DNA of 64,000 bases, from positions 2,728,001 to 2,792,000 of the forward strand of contig NZ_JAPEOZ010000001.1 of the NCBI RefSeq assembly GCF_026340655.1, in the 5' to 3' direction. Numbering within the stretch: position 1 is the stretch's first letter; every line of letters starts with the position of its first letter. The position numbers and the translations under genes are program-made. This DNA is from Streptomyces sp. NBC_01275 (lineage in GTDB: Bacteria > Actinomycetota > Actinomycetes > Streptomycetales > Streptomycetaceae). Under the pieces are notes generated by a model. It did not search any database, was not told where the DNA came from, and saw only the letters and a list, made by a program, of their open reading frames with translations. This document shows, in pieces, positions 8,858 to 17,687 of the stretch.

Positions 8858-11415
8858 CAGACCGCCACCGCCTTGCCGTCGGCACCGGTCGCGCCGCGCG
8901 TGAACTGCGGGTGGATCAGCCCCACACAGGTGTACGGCAGGTCGTCCACCTCCTCGACGGGCACCCCGCGCTGCCCGGCCAGCAGCCGCACATGGTCCAG
9001 GTCGGCGCCCGCCCCGGCCCGCGCGAGGATCTTCCAGGGCACGCGGCGCAGCAGCACCCGGGTGGTCTCCCCGACGCCCGGCTTGACCAGGTTCACGTCG
9101 TGGATGCCGTACTCCTCGCTGATGCGCTCCACCGCCGCCCAGCCCTCCCAGGTCGGGGTGCGGTCGCTGGCGAGCAGCTCCTTCAGCGCGCCGTCCACCG
9201 CGTCCTCGACCTCCGGGAAGCGGGCGGCCACGGCGTCCAGGAACGCGACCGAGGCGTCCGCGCCGGCCAGCTCGCGGTAGAACTTGGCACCGTGGAAGTC
9301 GTCCGGCCCGACCAGATCGGCACGCAGGACGGTCCGCGAGATCAGCCCCGACACGGTCGAGTTGAGGCAGGCCGACGGGATCAGGAAGTCCTCCCGTGTG
9401 CCGTACGTCCGTACGCACGAGCCCGGGTCGGCCAGCACCGCGATCTCCGCGTCGAAGCCGACCGCGCCGCCCGCGGCCTCGAACTCCTCGATCGCCACGG
9501 CCAGCTCACGGGTGATGGCGCCCTTGCCGGTCCAACCGTCCACGAAGACCACGTCCCGCGGGTCGTGGTGCTCGGCCAGCCAGCGCAGCGCGTTGGCGTC
9601 GATGCCGCGGCCGCGCACGATCGACACCGCGTAGTGCGGCAGGTCCAGACCGTGCCGGAACTGCGCCCAGCGGCGCATCAGCACGCCGATCGGGGTGCCC
9701 GCGCGGGCCAGGGAGACCAGCACCGGCCGGGGCGACCGCTCGGCGATGACGGTCTCCGTGACCACGCCGACGGCCTGCGCGAGGCGGGCCGCGGAGACCT
9801 CGAGGGCCGCGTGGAAGAGCTCCTGGTACTGCTCGCTCGGCTGGTACTCCACCGGCAGCGACTCCGCGTAGTGCGCGCCGCCGCTCTGGATCGCCTCCTC
9901 GCGCTCCTCGGTCGGCGCCTCCAGGGTGACGTCCGAGAGGTCCTGGAGCAGCCAGCCGACCTCCTCCGGCGCGTACGAGGAGAAGGCGGGTCCGCGAAGG
10001 GGCTCGGGCAGCATGGCGGTTCTTTCTCCAGGGAGATCGGCGACGTACAGCGGCTCGGGGACGTACGACGGGACGACCGCGAGGACGACGTGCGGGGTGT
10101 GCGCGGCGAGGCGGTCCAGCAGGCCGCCGGGCGCGTGCAGCTCGTCGGTGTCGGCCGCGGAGTCCACGACGGCGAGGACGGCGTCGAAGCCGCCTCCGGC
10201 GACGTTATAGGCATAGCGCTCGCCGGGGCCGTCGGCCGGGGCGTCGTGCGCGGGGAAAACGATTCGGCTGCGGATCGCGTAGCCGGGGTCGTCGACGGCC
10301 AGGACGGGTGAGCGGGTGGTGGTGGAGTAGCGGACCTCGGCGTCCGTCACCTGCTCCAGCTCCCGGGCCAGCCGCAGGGGGGCGTACATCAGCTCCTCGA
10401 AGCCGAGCACGAGCACGCGGCGTGCACCCTGGGGCAGCGCCTCGGCAAGCCTCGCCGCCATCGCGGGCAGGGCGTTCTCCAGCCGTATTCGGTGCTGGGG
10501 AGTGAAGCCGTGTCTGCCGCCGTCCGGCAGGTTTCGGGGCCAGTGCAGGTCGACGCGCCGGAGCTGAGTGCGGTCGTCGGCCGGGTGCGGGTCGGCGGGG
10601 GCTGGTCGCGCCGAAGCCGCAGACGACCGACCACCCACCGCGGCGCCCTCGGACTCGTGGCGGGCCACCAGCTCCTGGCCCTTCTCCAGCACGCCCTCCG
10701 GCAGGCGTACGGTGCCGGAGGCTGCGGCTATCAGGTCTACTCGGGCGCCGATCTCGCGGGCGAAGTCGGACAGGCGGCCCGCGTCGGCCGGTGAGCGCAT
10801 GTCGACGAGGGCGACGACCACGTACCGCCCGCGCGGGTAGCGCTCGTGGAGGTCGCGGATGGTGTTCAGGACGGTGTTGCCGGTGGAGAACTCGTCGTCG
10901 ACCAGGATCAGCGGGCCGTCCCCGACCAGCAGCGCCGGGTCCTCCGGGAGCAGGAGGTGGGACGTGGCGTGCGAGTGGGCCTCCTCGAAGCCGCCCGCCC
11001 GCGCCACTCCGGGCACCGGGCGGCGGGTGGAGTGGAGGTAGGGGGCGGAGCCGACGCCGTCGGCGACGGAGTGGCCGAGGCCGGTGGCGGTCTCCGCGTA
11101 GCCCAGGACGAGGGCCTCGGCCGCCTCCTTCGCGCCGAGCAGCTCGCGCACCCGGCGGCCGAGGGCGAACCCATGGCCGTAGACGACGGACGGGGACTGC
11201 GGGACGTGCTTGCCCAGCACGTTGGAGACCAGCAGATGGGCCCGCTTGGGGTTGCGGCGCAGGGCCAGCCCCAGCAGGCCCCGAAGCCCGTCGCCGCCCA
11301 CGAGCTCCAGCCCGAGCCGCTCGGCGACCCAGGTCCCGGACCAGACTCCGCCGTCCCCGGCGGCTCTGGTGTCCCCGGTGTCGCCGGCGTCCCCGTTGTT
11401 CAAAGCCTTGTTCAT
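8857..11415 (-). CDS. PRTase-StiP fusion protein of the Ter module
   Basis: A single 852-aa frame. Residues 1-230 form a phosphoribosyltransferase with the PRPP-loop-like motif PLILVDDEFSTGNTVLNTI (about 167-185); residues 280-460 form the associated C-terminal (PELOTA-like/TRSP) region. From Met468 (ATG 10014) the sequence matches the StiP family: FSSYAPEEVGWLLQDL, VLVSLARAGTPIG, VFVDGWTGKGAI (a second PRTase-like loop) and FLIPSACLNSTVSG. The two are usually separate neighbouring genes in Ter operons. The ATG at 10014 keeps a good ribosome binding site (GGAGAAAGA), so a separate StiP polypeptide may also be made. It starts with AAGGGACGC before ATG 11415 and is coupled to the HAD gene downstream. 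Confidence 0.85.
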   Translation of the reverse strand: MNKALNNGDAGDTGDTRAAGDGGVWSGTWVAERLGLELVGGDGLRGLLGLALRRNPKRAHLLVSNVLGKHVPQSPSVVYGHGFALGRRVRELLGAKEAAEALVLGYAETATGLGHSVADGVGSAPYLHSTRRPVPGVARAGGFEEAHSHATSHLLLPEDPALLVGDGPLILVDDEFSTGNTVLNTIRDLHERYPRGRYVVVALVDMRSPADAGRLSDFAREIGARVDLIAAASGTVRLPEGVLEKGQELVARHESEGAAVGGRSSAASARPAPADPHPADDRTQLRRVDLHWPRNLPDGGRHGFTPQHRIRLENALPAMAARLAEALPQGARRVLVLGFEELMYAPLRLARELEQVTDAEVRYSTTTRSPVLAVDDPGYAIRSRIVFPAHDAPADGPGERYAYNVAGGGFDAVLAVVDSAADTDELHAPGGLLDRLAAHTPHVVLAVVPSYVPEPLYVADLPGERTAMLPEPLRGPAFSSYAPEEVGWLLQDLSDVTLEAPTEEREEAIQSGGAHYAESLPVEYQPSEQYQELFHAALEVSAARLAQAVGVVTETVIAERSPRPVLVSLARAGTPIGVLMRRWAQFRHGLDLPHYAVSIVRGRGIDANALRWLAEHHDPRDVVFVDGWTGKGAITRELAVAIEEFEAAGGAVGFDAEIAVLADPGSCVRTYGTREDFLIPSACLNSTVSGLISRTVLRADLVGPDDFHGAKFYRELAGADASVAFLDAVAARFPEVEDAVDGALKELLASDRTPTWEGWAAVERISEEYGIHDVNLVKPGVGETTRVLLRRVPWKILARAGAGADLDHVRLLAGQRGVPVEEVDDLPYTCVGLIHPQFTRGATGADGKAVAV
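10012..10029 (-). promoter_or_regulatory. internal ribosome binding site and start codon of the StiP half
   Basis: On the minus strand GGAGAAAGA (10029-10021) precedes ATG 10014 by 6 nt, in frame within the fused gene. Homology to StiP begins at this point. It may be a relic of a former gene boundary or an active second start. Confidence 0.6.
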
Positions 11416-11442
11416 GCGTCCCTTGGTGGTGAGGTGGGTGAT

Positions 11443-12609
11443 TCAGCCGGGTATGCCGGCGGCGAGCAGGTCGACGAAGCTGACGTCCTCGTGCGCGACG
11501 CCGAAGACCTCCGCGCGCAGCATGGTCCGCTCGGCCCAGGCGCGGTGCGGCTTCACCTCGTTCATCTTGTTCGTGTACTGCGACCTGAGGACTCCCCCGC
11601 CGCCGCGCTCCGGCCGCAGGATGTCCGCCGCGTCGCTGTACTCCTCGTGACTGACGACGGACAGCGCGTGCACCGCCGGGACGTGCGAGGGGTGGATGCA
11701 GGTCTTGCCCAGCAGACCGTTGGCCTGGTCGAGGGAGATCTCGCGCAGCAGCCCGTCCATGGCGTGCTCGATCAGCCGCTCGCGCAGCTCGACGGCCTGT
11801 CCCTCCAGGAAGGGGCTGTGCCGCAGCATCGGCTTGAACATGCGCTCGGGCACCCGGAAGTACTCCCACACCGGCCCGGTCACCGTGAATCCGGTGCCGT
11901 CGGCCCGGCCCAGCATGTTCACCACGTCGGCGATCACGGAGGCGACGATCTGGACGTCGTACGCCGTCATGTCGGGCGCCCGGCGCAGGCCGTAGGAGGA
12001 GCAGAAGTCGGTGACGCCGAGGCGCAGCGCGAGGACGCGGCCGCGGTACTTGTCGACGGCGCGGGCGATGCCCTCCAGGGCGTCCACCCGCGACTCCCGG
12101 TACATCAGCTCGGGCGTCTCCAGCACCGGCATGCCGAACAGCCGGCGTCCGCTGGCGCTCTCGGCGGCCGCCAGGGCCTCCAGGAAGGGGATGCCGCGCT
12201 CCTCGGTGAACTTCGGGAACACGAACCCGCTCAACAGCCGCGCGTTGCCCCCGAGCCGCTCGACCAGGTCCGGGATCTGCTCGGGCGTGCGCACCCGGAT
12301 GAAGAGCAGCGGCAGCTCGGTGCCCACGCGGCCCGCGAGGTCGGCGAACTGCCGGACGAGGTTCTCCTCGCCCGCGGCGACGTCCTCGTCGCCGATGGAG
12401 TCCTCCAGGCACAGCACCATCGAGACCACGCCGCGCCCGGTCTGCTTGACGATGTCGTCGGCCAGCCGGGGCCGCGTGGCCGGGCTGTAGAGCGTGGCGC
12501 CCAGGGCCGCGGAGAGCAGCCTGGCCGGAGAGTCCGTGTCGAAGACGCACGGCTCCCGGTGGAAGAGGCGCTGCCGCACCTCCGGGGCGAGGTGCCCGAA
12601 ATGACGCAT
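11443..12609 (-). CDS. HpcH/HpaI aldolase / citrate-lyase-beta-like protein of the Ter module
   Basis: A 388-aa protein starting at ATG 12609, behind GGGGGAGATTT; the frame extends to 12651 without a better start. It is a CitE-like TIM barrel: VLCLEDSIGDEDV (acidic metal-site region), FVFPKFT, GMPVLETPELMYR and LGKTCIHPSHVPAVHAL are typical motifs. CitE-like proteins occur in Ter-associated operons with PRTases and HAD phosphatases and are thought to form or break a C-C bond in the same pathway; the substrate is unknown. It is the first gene of the operon, 27 bp upstream of the PRTase-StiP gene. Confidence 0.85.
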   Translation of the reverse strand: MRHFGHLAPEVRQRLFHREPCVFDTDSPARLLSAALGATLYSPATRPRLADDIVKQTGRGVVSMVLCLEDSIGDEDVAAGEENLVRQFADLAGRVGTELPLLFIRVRTPEQIPDLVERLGGNARLLSGFVFPKFTEERGIPFLEALAAAESASGRRLFGMPVLETPELMYRESRVDALEGIARAVDKYRGRVLALRLGVTDFCSSYGLRRAPDMTAYDVQIVASVIADVVNMLGRADGTGFTVTGPVWEYFRVPERMFKPMLRHSPFLEGQAVELRERLIEHAMDGLLREISLDQANGLLGKTCIHPSHVPAVHALSVVSHEEYSDAADILRPERGGGGVLRSQYTNKMNEVKPHRAWAERTMLRAEVFGVAHEDVSFVDLLAAGIPG

Positions 12610-12666
12610 AAATCTCCCCCGTGATGCAAGGTGAGCCTGTGGATTCGGCAAGAGGTGGCCGGTAAT

Positions 12667-12696
12667 AGTACGTAGAGACCCATGTCAGGGGTTCCC
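12667..12696 (-). promoter_or_regulatory. candidate ECF-type promoter of the aldolase-PRTase-StiP-HAD operon
   Basis: Minus strand: GGGAACC (12696-12690), 17-nt spacer, CGTACT (12672-12667), ending 58 nt before ATG 12609. A -35 of GGAAC with a CGT-containing -10 is the usual pattern for ECF sigma factors such as the SigE/SigR types. The same architecture occurs upstream of the TerD gene at 16882. Confidence 0.5.
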
Positions 12697-12807
12697 ACCG
12701 GTCATGAATTTCAGGTAACTCGGACGAACACAGTCCGACACACGGCTGTGAAGGCTCCCGAGTACCCCGCGTTGTCGTGAGCAGAACCTAGAGGGCAGGA
12801 TGACCGC

Positions 12808-13563
12808 ATGACGCACGCGATGCTGAAGGGGTCGAACGTCCCGCTGAAGGCCACCACGGTGCGCGCCGTGCTGCGCTGGACGCCCGGACAGGGGATCCCG
12901 GACGTCGACGCCTCCGCGCTGCTCCTCGGCCCCGACGGTCGTGTGCGCTCCGACGAGGACTTCGTCTTCTACAACCAGCCCCGGCACCCTTCCGGGAAGG
13001 TCTGGCGACTGGGCAAGAAACGTGTCGCCGAAGGCCTCACCGATACGATCCAGACAGATCTGACCGGTGTCGAGCCCGGCGTCAGCCAGATTCTCCTGGT
13101 CGCTTCGGCGGACGGCCTCACCTTCGATCGCGTACGTTCCCTCAGCATTCTGCTGTACGACGCCACGGTCGAGGGCGAGCCCCTGGCCACCTTCGACATC
13201 CGTCCGGAGACCGGCGAGGAGACGGCCCTGATCTGCGGCGAGCTGTACCGCAGGGGCGAGGGCTGGAAGTTCCGCGCGCTGGGCGAGGGCTACTCCAACG
13301 GTCTCAAGGGTCTGGCGACCGACTTCGGCATCTCCGTCGACGAGTCGGAGGAAGCCTCCTTGGAACCGACCCCGGCTCCGCACACCCCGGCCCCGCCGAC
13401 CCCGAGCCTCTCGCAGCCCCTGCCGCCGGAGCAGCCCGCCTCGGCGGTCCCCCAGCAGCAGCCGGCCTACGGCTATCCCGCGAACCTGCCGACCCACGGC
13501 TACGGCTACCCGGACCCGTCCTTCCGGCTGCCGCCGCAGGGGCCTCAGTTCATCGGGCGGTAG
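12808..13563 (+). CDS. TerD-domain protein with proline-rich tail
   Basis: A 251-aa protein. Residues 1-180 are a TerD domain: LKGSNVPL at the start, DVDASALLL (acidic calcium-site motif), [47 protein letters not shown]. The loop normally carrying DNxTGEGxGDDE is replaced by [16 protein letters not shown], so one calcium site is probably altered. Residues 185-251 are a Pro/Gln/Tyr-rich tail without fixed structure. It is divergent from the aldolase operon. TerD proteins are calcium-binding stress proteins linked to tellurite and other resistances; the exact role here is unknown. Confidence 0.85.
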   Translation: MTHAMLKGSNVPLKATTVRAVLRWTPGQGIPDVDASALLLGPDGRVRSDEDFVFYNQPRHPSGKVWRLGKKRVAEGLTDTIQTDLTGVEPGVSQILLVASADGLTFDRVRSLSILLYDATVEGEPLATFDIRPETGEETALICGELYRRGEGWKFRALGEGYSNGLKGLATDFGISVDESEEASLEPTPAPHTPAPPTPSLSQPLPPEQPASAVPQQQPAYGYPANLPTHGYGYPDPSFRLPPQGPQFIGR

Positions 13564-13588
13564 GCGGACCGGCCCACCCCGGCAGAGG

Positions 13589-14326
13589 TCACTTCTCGAC
13601 CTTGGTCTTGTAGCCCCGGCCCCACTGCAGGCCCCACCCGTACAGCCGGTCCAGCTCCGCCTGGAACCCGTACACGAACCGCACCTCGCGGCGCACGATC
13701 AGCTCGCTCTTCAAGTTCTCGATCATCACCACCGCGCAGGACCTGGCCTGTGGATGCCGCTCGTCGAGGCCTATCTCGATCCGGGGCCCGTTGCTCGGGT
13801 ACAGCGTCACCATCGCGTGGGTCCGGTCGAACGCCGGCGTCTGGTCGTAGATGTACACGAAGACCAGCAGCCGCTTGATCTCGTCCCGGTGGTCGAGGTT
13901 GACGTACATCGTCTCCCCGGACGCCGACCCGAACCGGTCGTCCCCGCTGAGCTTCACGTACGGCGGTGCGTTCACGTCGCCGAGCAGCCCGCCCAGGGGC
14001 TGGACGACGCCCTTGGTGCCGTCGGCCAGCTCGTAGAGGCAGCCGAGGTCGAGGTCGACGTTGACCATGCTCTGGCTGTGGCCGATGACCTCCGGGGGGC
14101 GCAGCGCCTTGAAGGGGTGCCGCAGCAGGCTCTCGCGCTGGACTCCGCCGAAGTCGGAGGTCCGCATCCGCCAGGTCAGGTTGACGCGCAGGTTGCCGGT
14201 GGCCGCGCCCTGTTTGGTGAGGGAGACCTGATGGTGCCGTTTGGTCAGTTCGATCGCGTTGCTCGCCGCGCTGCCCGAGTCGAAATCGGCCGCACGGCTG
14301 CCCAGCAGCCCGTCGAAGAAGCCCAT
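13589..14326 (-). CDS. TerA-like tellurium-resistance family protein
   Basis: A 245-aa protein from ATG 14326, behind a G-rich site; the frame continues upstream to 14506 but homology-like sequence begins at MGFFDGLLG. The central part (VNLTWRM, DLDLGCLYELADGTKG, GDDRFGSASGETMYVNL, DEIKRLLVFVYIYD) resembles TerA and related TerD-superfamily proteins, with acidic residues at the calcium-site position. It is probably cytosolic. It lies downstream of the DUF475 gene with a strong terminator between, so it has its own promoter or depends on readthrough. Confidence 0.75.
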   Translation of the reverse strand: MGFFDGLLGSRAADFDSGSAASNAIELTKRHHQVSLTKQGAATGNLRVNLTWRMRTSDFGGVQRESLLRHPFKALRPPEVIGHSQSMVNVDLDLGCLYELADGTKGVVQPLGGLLGDVNAPPYVKLSGDDRFGSASGETMYVNLDHRDEIKRLLVFVYIYDQTPAFDRTHAMVTLYPSNGPRIEIGLDERHPQARSCAVVMIENLKSELIVRREVRFVYGFQAELDRLYGWGLQWGRGYKTKVEK

Positions 14327-14366
14327 GTCCCGCCCCCCACATCCACGCACGTCGCCAGTAAGACCG

Positions 14367-14408
14367 GCGGGGCGGCCGTGGAGGACATCTCCTCGACGGC
14401 CGCCCCGC
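14367..14408 (-). terminator. terminator after the DUF475/TerC gene
   Basis: A perfect 13-bp stem gcggggcggccgt (14367-14379) pairs with acggccgccccgc (14396-14408); the 16-nt loop contains a smaller gagga/tcctc hairpin. It lies 28 bp beyond the stop at 14436. Confidence 0.8.
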
Positions 14409-14435
14409 ACAGAGCGTTCCTCACTCGGAAGGTGA

Positions 14436-15584
14436 TCACACCCCGGACGAGACCTCAGTCTTCTCGTCCGAGCCCTCGGCTTTTCCCTCTGCCGCTGCCA
14501 GGGCACGGTTGCGGCGCACGGAGGACCAGAAGGACCAGCCGATCAGGACGACGCCGACGAGGCCGGTGATGACCTCGTTGATCTGGTACTGGATGGTGAT
14601 CATCAAAAGCACGGCCAGGGCGCCGATGGCGTAGTGCGCGCCGTGCTCCAGGTATACGTAGTCGTCGAGGGTGCCCTGGCGGACCAGGTACACGGTCAGC
14701 GACCGGACGTACATCGCGCCGATGCCCAGGCCCAGCGCCATCAGCACGATGTCGTTGGTGATGGCGAACGCGCCGATCACGCCGTCGAAGGAGAACGACG
14801 CGTCGAGGACCTCGAGGTAGAGGAACATGAAGAAGGCGGCCTGACCGGCCAGGACGACCGGCGAGCGCTGCTTTCCGCTGCGCACGGCCTCTTCCTCCTC
14901 CTCGTGCTCGCGTTCCTCCTCTTCCTCGAGCTTGTCCTCGAAGTAGCCGGAGAGACCGCCGACGACCATGTACGTGATCAGTCCGGCGATGCCGGAGATC
15001 AGCACGGTCTGCGCCTTGTCGGCGTGTGCGCCGCCGTGCTGGTGGGCGTGGGTGGCGAAGGTGAAGGACGTGATCAGCAGGACGATCAGGGCGATGCAGA
15101 CCGACAGCATGTCGACCTTGCCGAGCTTGGCGAGCGGACGCTCGATCCAGCGCAGCCACTGGATGTCCCGGTCCTCGAAGATGAAGTCCAGGAAGATCAT
15201 CAGCAGGAACATGCCGCCGAAGGCGGCGATCGACGGGTGGGCGTCGGTGACCAGCTGCTGGTACTGGTCCTTGTCGTTGAGGGCGAGATCGACCGCGTCG
15301 ATCGGGCCGATCTTGGCGCTGATGGCGACGATCACCACGGGGAAGACCAGGCGCATGCCGAAGACGGCGATGAGGACACCGACGGTGAGGAAGATCTTCT
15401 GCCAGAAGGCACTCATCTTCTTCAGGATTCCGGCGTTGACCACCGCGTTGTCGAACGACAGCGAGATCTCGAGGATGGAGAGGATCGCCACGATGCCGAA
15501 GGCCTCCCACCCCCCGTAGAAGACCGCAGCGACCAGGCCGAGCGCGGTGACCGCGAACGACCAGCCGAAGGTTTTCAGAAGCAC
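14436..15584 (-). CDS. DUF475 / TerC-type integral membrane protein
   Basis: A 382-aa protein with about nine hydrophobic segments from GTG 15584. Two TerC-type signature helices carry acidic residues: LEISLSFDNAVVNAGIL (about 38-54) and LEVLDASFSFDGVIGAF (about 258-274). A His-rich loop (THAHQHGGAHAD) and an acidic loop (DKLEEEEEREHEEEEEA) are possible metal-contact regions. TerC/DUF475 proteins are the membrane part of Ter systems and have been linked to metal, especially Mn, export and to membrane scaffolding. It sits among TerD genes on the same strand. Confidence 0.88.
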   Translation of the reverse strand: MLLKTFGWSFAVTALGLVAAVFYGGWEAFGIVAILSILEISLSFDNAVVNAGILKKMSAFWQKIFLTVGVLIAVFGMRLVFPVVIVAISAKIGPIDAVDLALNDKDQYQQLVTDAHPSIAAFGGMFLLMIFLDFIFEDRDIQWLRWIERPLAKLGKVDMLSVCIALIVLLITSFTFATHAHQHGGAHADKAQTVLISGIAGLITYMVVGGLSGYFEDKLEEEEEREHEEEEEAVRSGKQRSPVVLAGQAAFFMFLYLEVLDASFSFDGVIGAFAITNDIVLMALGLGIGAMYVRSLTVYLVRQGTLDDYVYLEHGAHYAIGALAVLLMITIQYQINEVITGLVGVVLIGWSFWSSVRRNRALAAAEGKAEGSDEKTEVSSGV

Positions 15585-15633
15585 TGGCTACCCAATCCTG
15601 TATGTACGGGTCTCCCCCGCGCCGTACTCGGCT

Positions 15634-16209
15634 TTACGAAACGTTGACTCCGAAGTCTAGAGCGATGCCTCGCAGCCCCGACGCGTACCCCTGTCCTACC
15701 GCTCTGAACTTCCATTCGCCCTGGTAGCGGTAGAGCTCCCCGAAGATCATCGCCGTCTCCGTGCCGGCGTCCTCGCTCAGGTCGTAGCGGGCGAGTTCCT
15801 GGCCGTCGGCCTGGTTGGCGACGCGGATGAACGCGTTGCTCACCTGCCCGAAGGTCTGGCCGCGTTCGTCGGCCATATGGATCGAGACGGGGAAGACGAT
15901 CTTGTCGCACTGGGGCGGCACCTTGGTGAGGTCGACCAGCAGCGACTCGTCGTCGCCCTCGCCCTCGCCGGTGAGGTTGTCGCCGGTGTGCTCCACGGAG
16001 CCGTCGGGGCTCTTGAGCTGGTTGTAGAAGACGAACCACTCGTCCCCGAGGACCCGCCCGCCGGCGCACAACAGGGCGCTGGCGTCGAGGTCGAAGGGGG
16101 CTCCGGTGGTGGAGCGCGCGTCCCAGCCGAGTCCGATCATCACCTGTGTGAGGTTCGGCGCGGCCTTGGACAGGGAGACGTTGCCTCCCTTGGCGAGCGT
16201 GACGCCCAT
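15634..16209 (-). CDS. terD: TerD family calcium-binding stress protein
   Basis: A 191-aa single TerD domain with GAGGACCAGC before ATG 16209. Conserved features are [48 protein letters not shown] (the calcium-binding loops), IVFPVSIH, and [22 protein letters not shown]. Full length and intact. It differs from its neighbour paralogue at 16307-16882 by Cys residues (LLCAGGR, PPQCDK). It is separated from that upstream paralogue by a hairpin and lies before the DUF475 gene. Confidence 0.92.
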   Translation of the reverse strand: MGVTLAKGGNVSLSKAAPNLTQVMIGLGWDARSTTGAPFDLDASALLCAGGRVLGDEWFVFYNQLKSPDGSVEHTGDNLTGEGEGDDESLLVDLTKVPPQCDKIVFPVSIHMADERGQTFGQVSNAFIRVANQADGQELARYDLSEDAGTETAMIFGELYRYQGEWKFRAVGQGYASGLRGIALDFGVNVS

Positions 16210-16251
16210 GCTGGTCCTCCCCTGGGATGGTGCTTCTTCGGTTGTCCTGCG

Positions 16252-16288
16252 CGTCCGGCGCCGCCCGTAAACGGTGCGACGCCGGACG
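16252..16288 (-). terminator. hairpin between the two terD genes
   Basis: A 9-bp perfect stem cgtccggcg (16252-16260) with cgccggacg (16280-16288) and a 19-nt loop, just after the stop of the upstream terD. It could end or attenuate transcription. Confidence 0.5.
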
Positions 16289-16306
16289 ATGTGAGCTGGG
16301 ATCCGC

Positions 16307-16882
16307 TCAGACGTTCACGCCGAAGTCCTGCGCGATGCCGCGCAGACCCGACGCGTACCCCTGGCCGATGGCGCGGAACTTCCACTCCGCGCCGTGCCGG
16401 TAGAGCTCGCCGAAGACCATCGCGGTCTCGGTGGACGCGTCCTCGCTCAGGTCGTACCGGGCGATTTCGGCGCCGCCGGCCTGGTTCACCACGCGGATGA
16501 ACGCGTTGCGGACCTGGCCGAAGGACTGCTGCCGGTTCTCGGCGTCGTAGATCGACACCGGGAAGACGATCTTCTCGACGTCGGCCGGGACCGTCGCGAG
16601 ATTCACCTTGATCGCCTCGTCGTCGCCCTCGCCCTCACCGGTGGTGTTGTCACCGGTGTGCTCGACCGAGCCGTCGGGGCTCTTGAGGTTGTTGAAGAAG
16701 ACGAAGTTGGCGTCGCTGCCGACCTTGCCTGCGTTGTTCAGCAGCAGCGCGCTGGCGTCCAGGTCGAAGTCGGTGCCGGTCGTGGTGCGGACGTCCCACC
16801 CCAGACCGACGATGACCGCGGTCAGGCCAGGGGCCTCCTTGGTCAGTGATACGTTGCCGCCCTTGCTGAGGCTGACTCCCAC
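16307..16882 (-). CDS. terD: TerD family calcium-binding stress protein (paralogue)
   Basis: A 191-aa TerD domain with GGAGG 4 nt before GTG 16882. [49 protein letters not shown] and [22 protein letters not shown] are all present. About three quarters identical by eye to the neighbour at 15634-16209, so the pair is a tandem duplication. It is preceded by a candidate ECF-type promoter. Known TerD proteins bind calcium and are important for development and stress in S. coelicolor; whether these confer tellurite resistance is not shown by sequence. Confidence 0.92.
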   Translation of the reverse strand: MGVSLSKGGNVSLTKEAPGLTAVIVGLGWDVRTTTGTDFDLDASALLLNNAGKVGSDANFVFFNNLKSPDGSVEHTGDNTTGEGEGDDEAIKVNLATVPADVEKIVFPVSIYDAENRQQSFGQVRNAFIRVVNQAGGAEIARYDLSEDASTETAMVFGELYRHGAEWKFRAIGQGYASGLRGIAQDFGVNV

Positions 16883-16937
16883 GAGTCCTCCATTGGTGTC
16901 CAGGGGCGGGAAGCCCCGTCGTGCGTTGGATATCGGA

Positions 16938-16967
16938 TCAACGACTCGATCCTAGTAACGGGTTCCC
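16938..16967 (-). promoter_or_regulatory. candidate ECF-type promoter of terD
   Basis: Minus strand: GGGAACC (16967-16961), 17-nt spacer, CGTTGA (16943-16938), 56 nt before GTG 16882. It matches the -35, spacing, -10 core and leader length of the candidate at 12667-12696. Confidence 0.5.
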
Positions 16968-17033
16968 GCGCCCCGCAGGCCCTGGAGCCGAAGAATCACA
17001 GGTGTCGGCGAATCCGGGCCGACGCGCGGCCGA

Positions 17034-17492
17034 TCAGAGAGTGTCGAGGGCCTTGACGTACGCGCCGAGGTCGCGGGCGTCGGGCAGCGCGTTGACGACC
17101 GTCCAGCGCACGAGGCCCTCCTTGTCGACGACGAAGGTGCCGCGCACCGCGCAGCCCTTGTCCTCGGCGAAGACGCCGTAGGCACGGGAGACCTCGCCGT
17201 GCGGCCAGAAGTCGCTGAGCAGCGGGTATTCCAGGCCCTCCTGCTCGGCGAAGACGCGCAGGGTGTGGATGGAGTCGTTGGAGACGGCGAGCACCTGGGT
17301 GTCGCGGTCGGCGAACTTCGGCAGGTTGTCGCGCACCTCGCACAGCTCGCCGGTGCACACGCCGGTGAAGGCGAAGGGGTAGAAGAGCAGGACGACGTTC
17401 TTGCTGCCCCGGAAGTCGGAGAGCTTCACGGCTCGGCCGTGGTTGTCCTTGAGCTCGAAGTCGGGGGCCTTGTCGCCGACCTGGATCGCCAT
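17034..17492 (-). CDS. peroxiredoxin (AhpE/BCP type)
   Basis: A 152-aa thioredoxin-fold protein. The peroxidatic motif is [18 protein letters not shown] with Cys46 as peroxidatic cysteine and a further Cys51 five residues on, plus the conserved Arg in [11 protein letters not shown]. The length fits AhpE-type one-Cys or atypical two-Cys enzymes that reduce peroxides and peroxynitrite in the cytosol. AAGGGA lies upstream of ATG 17492. It is separated from the DUF3052 gene by a strong hairpin, so it is probably its own transcription unit. Confidence 0.9.
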   Translation of the reverse strand: MAIQVGDKAPDFELKDNHGRAVKLSDFRGSKNVVLLFYPFAFTGVCTGELCEVRDNLPKFADRDTQVLAVSNDSIHTLRVFAEQEGLEYPLLSDFWPHGEVSRAYGVFAEDKGCAVRGTFVVDKEGLVRWTVVNALPDARDLGAYVKALDTL

Positions 17493-17583
17493 CGTCTGGG
17501 TGTCCCTTCGGTGGGGCTGTCTGGGTGAGAACCACCCTACGCAGCGGGCCCGGGGACAGCACCGAGGAGATCACGGCAGAGAT

Positions 17584-17621
17584 CACGGACGGGCCGACCG
17601 GAGTCGGTCGGCCCGTCCGTG
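17584..17621 (-). terminator. 16-bp perfect hairpin after the DUF3052 gene
   Basis: Stem 17584-17599 (cacggacgggccgacc) pairs exactly with 17606-17621; loop ggagtc. It lies about 50 bp beyond the DUF3052 stop and upstream of the peroxiredoxin gene. Confidence 0.85.
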
Positions 17622-17641
17622 TCATAAGCCGGGATCACCTC

Positions 17642-17687
17642 GACGAGGTCACTTCCTGGACGTGGACGAGGTCACTTCTTGGACTTG
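17642..17687. repeat. 23-bp tandem duplication across the DUF3052 stop codon
   Basis: 17642-17664 and 17665-17687 agree at 21 of 23 bases (gacgaggtcacttc-type unit). The copy at 17665-17687 holds the last codons and the TGA (complement 17672-17674); the other lies just beyond the stop and repeats those codons and a second TGA. Confidence 0.8.

Noticed and set aside
8048..16882. Ter cluster as an undescribed system
   Set aside because: The gene set (TerD, TerC/DUF475, PRTase, StiP, HAD, CitE-like) is known from comparative genomics; only the fusion, the shared ECF-type promoters and the altered TerD are reported as unusual.
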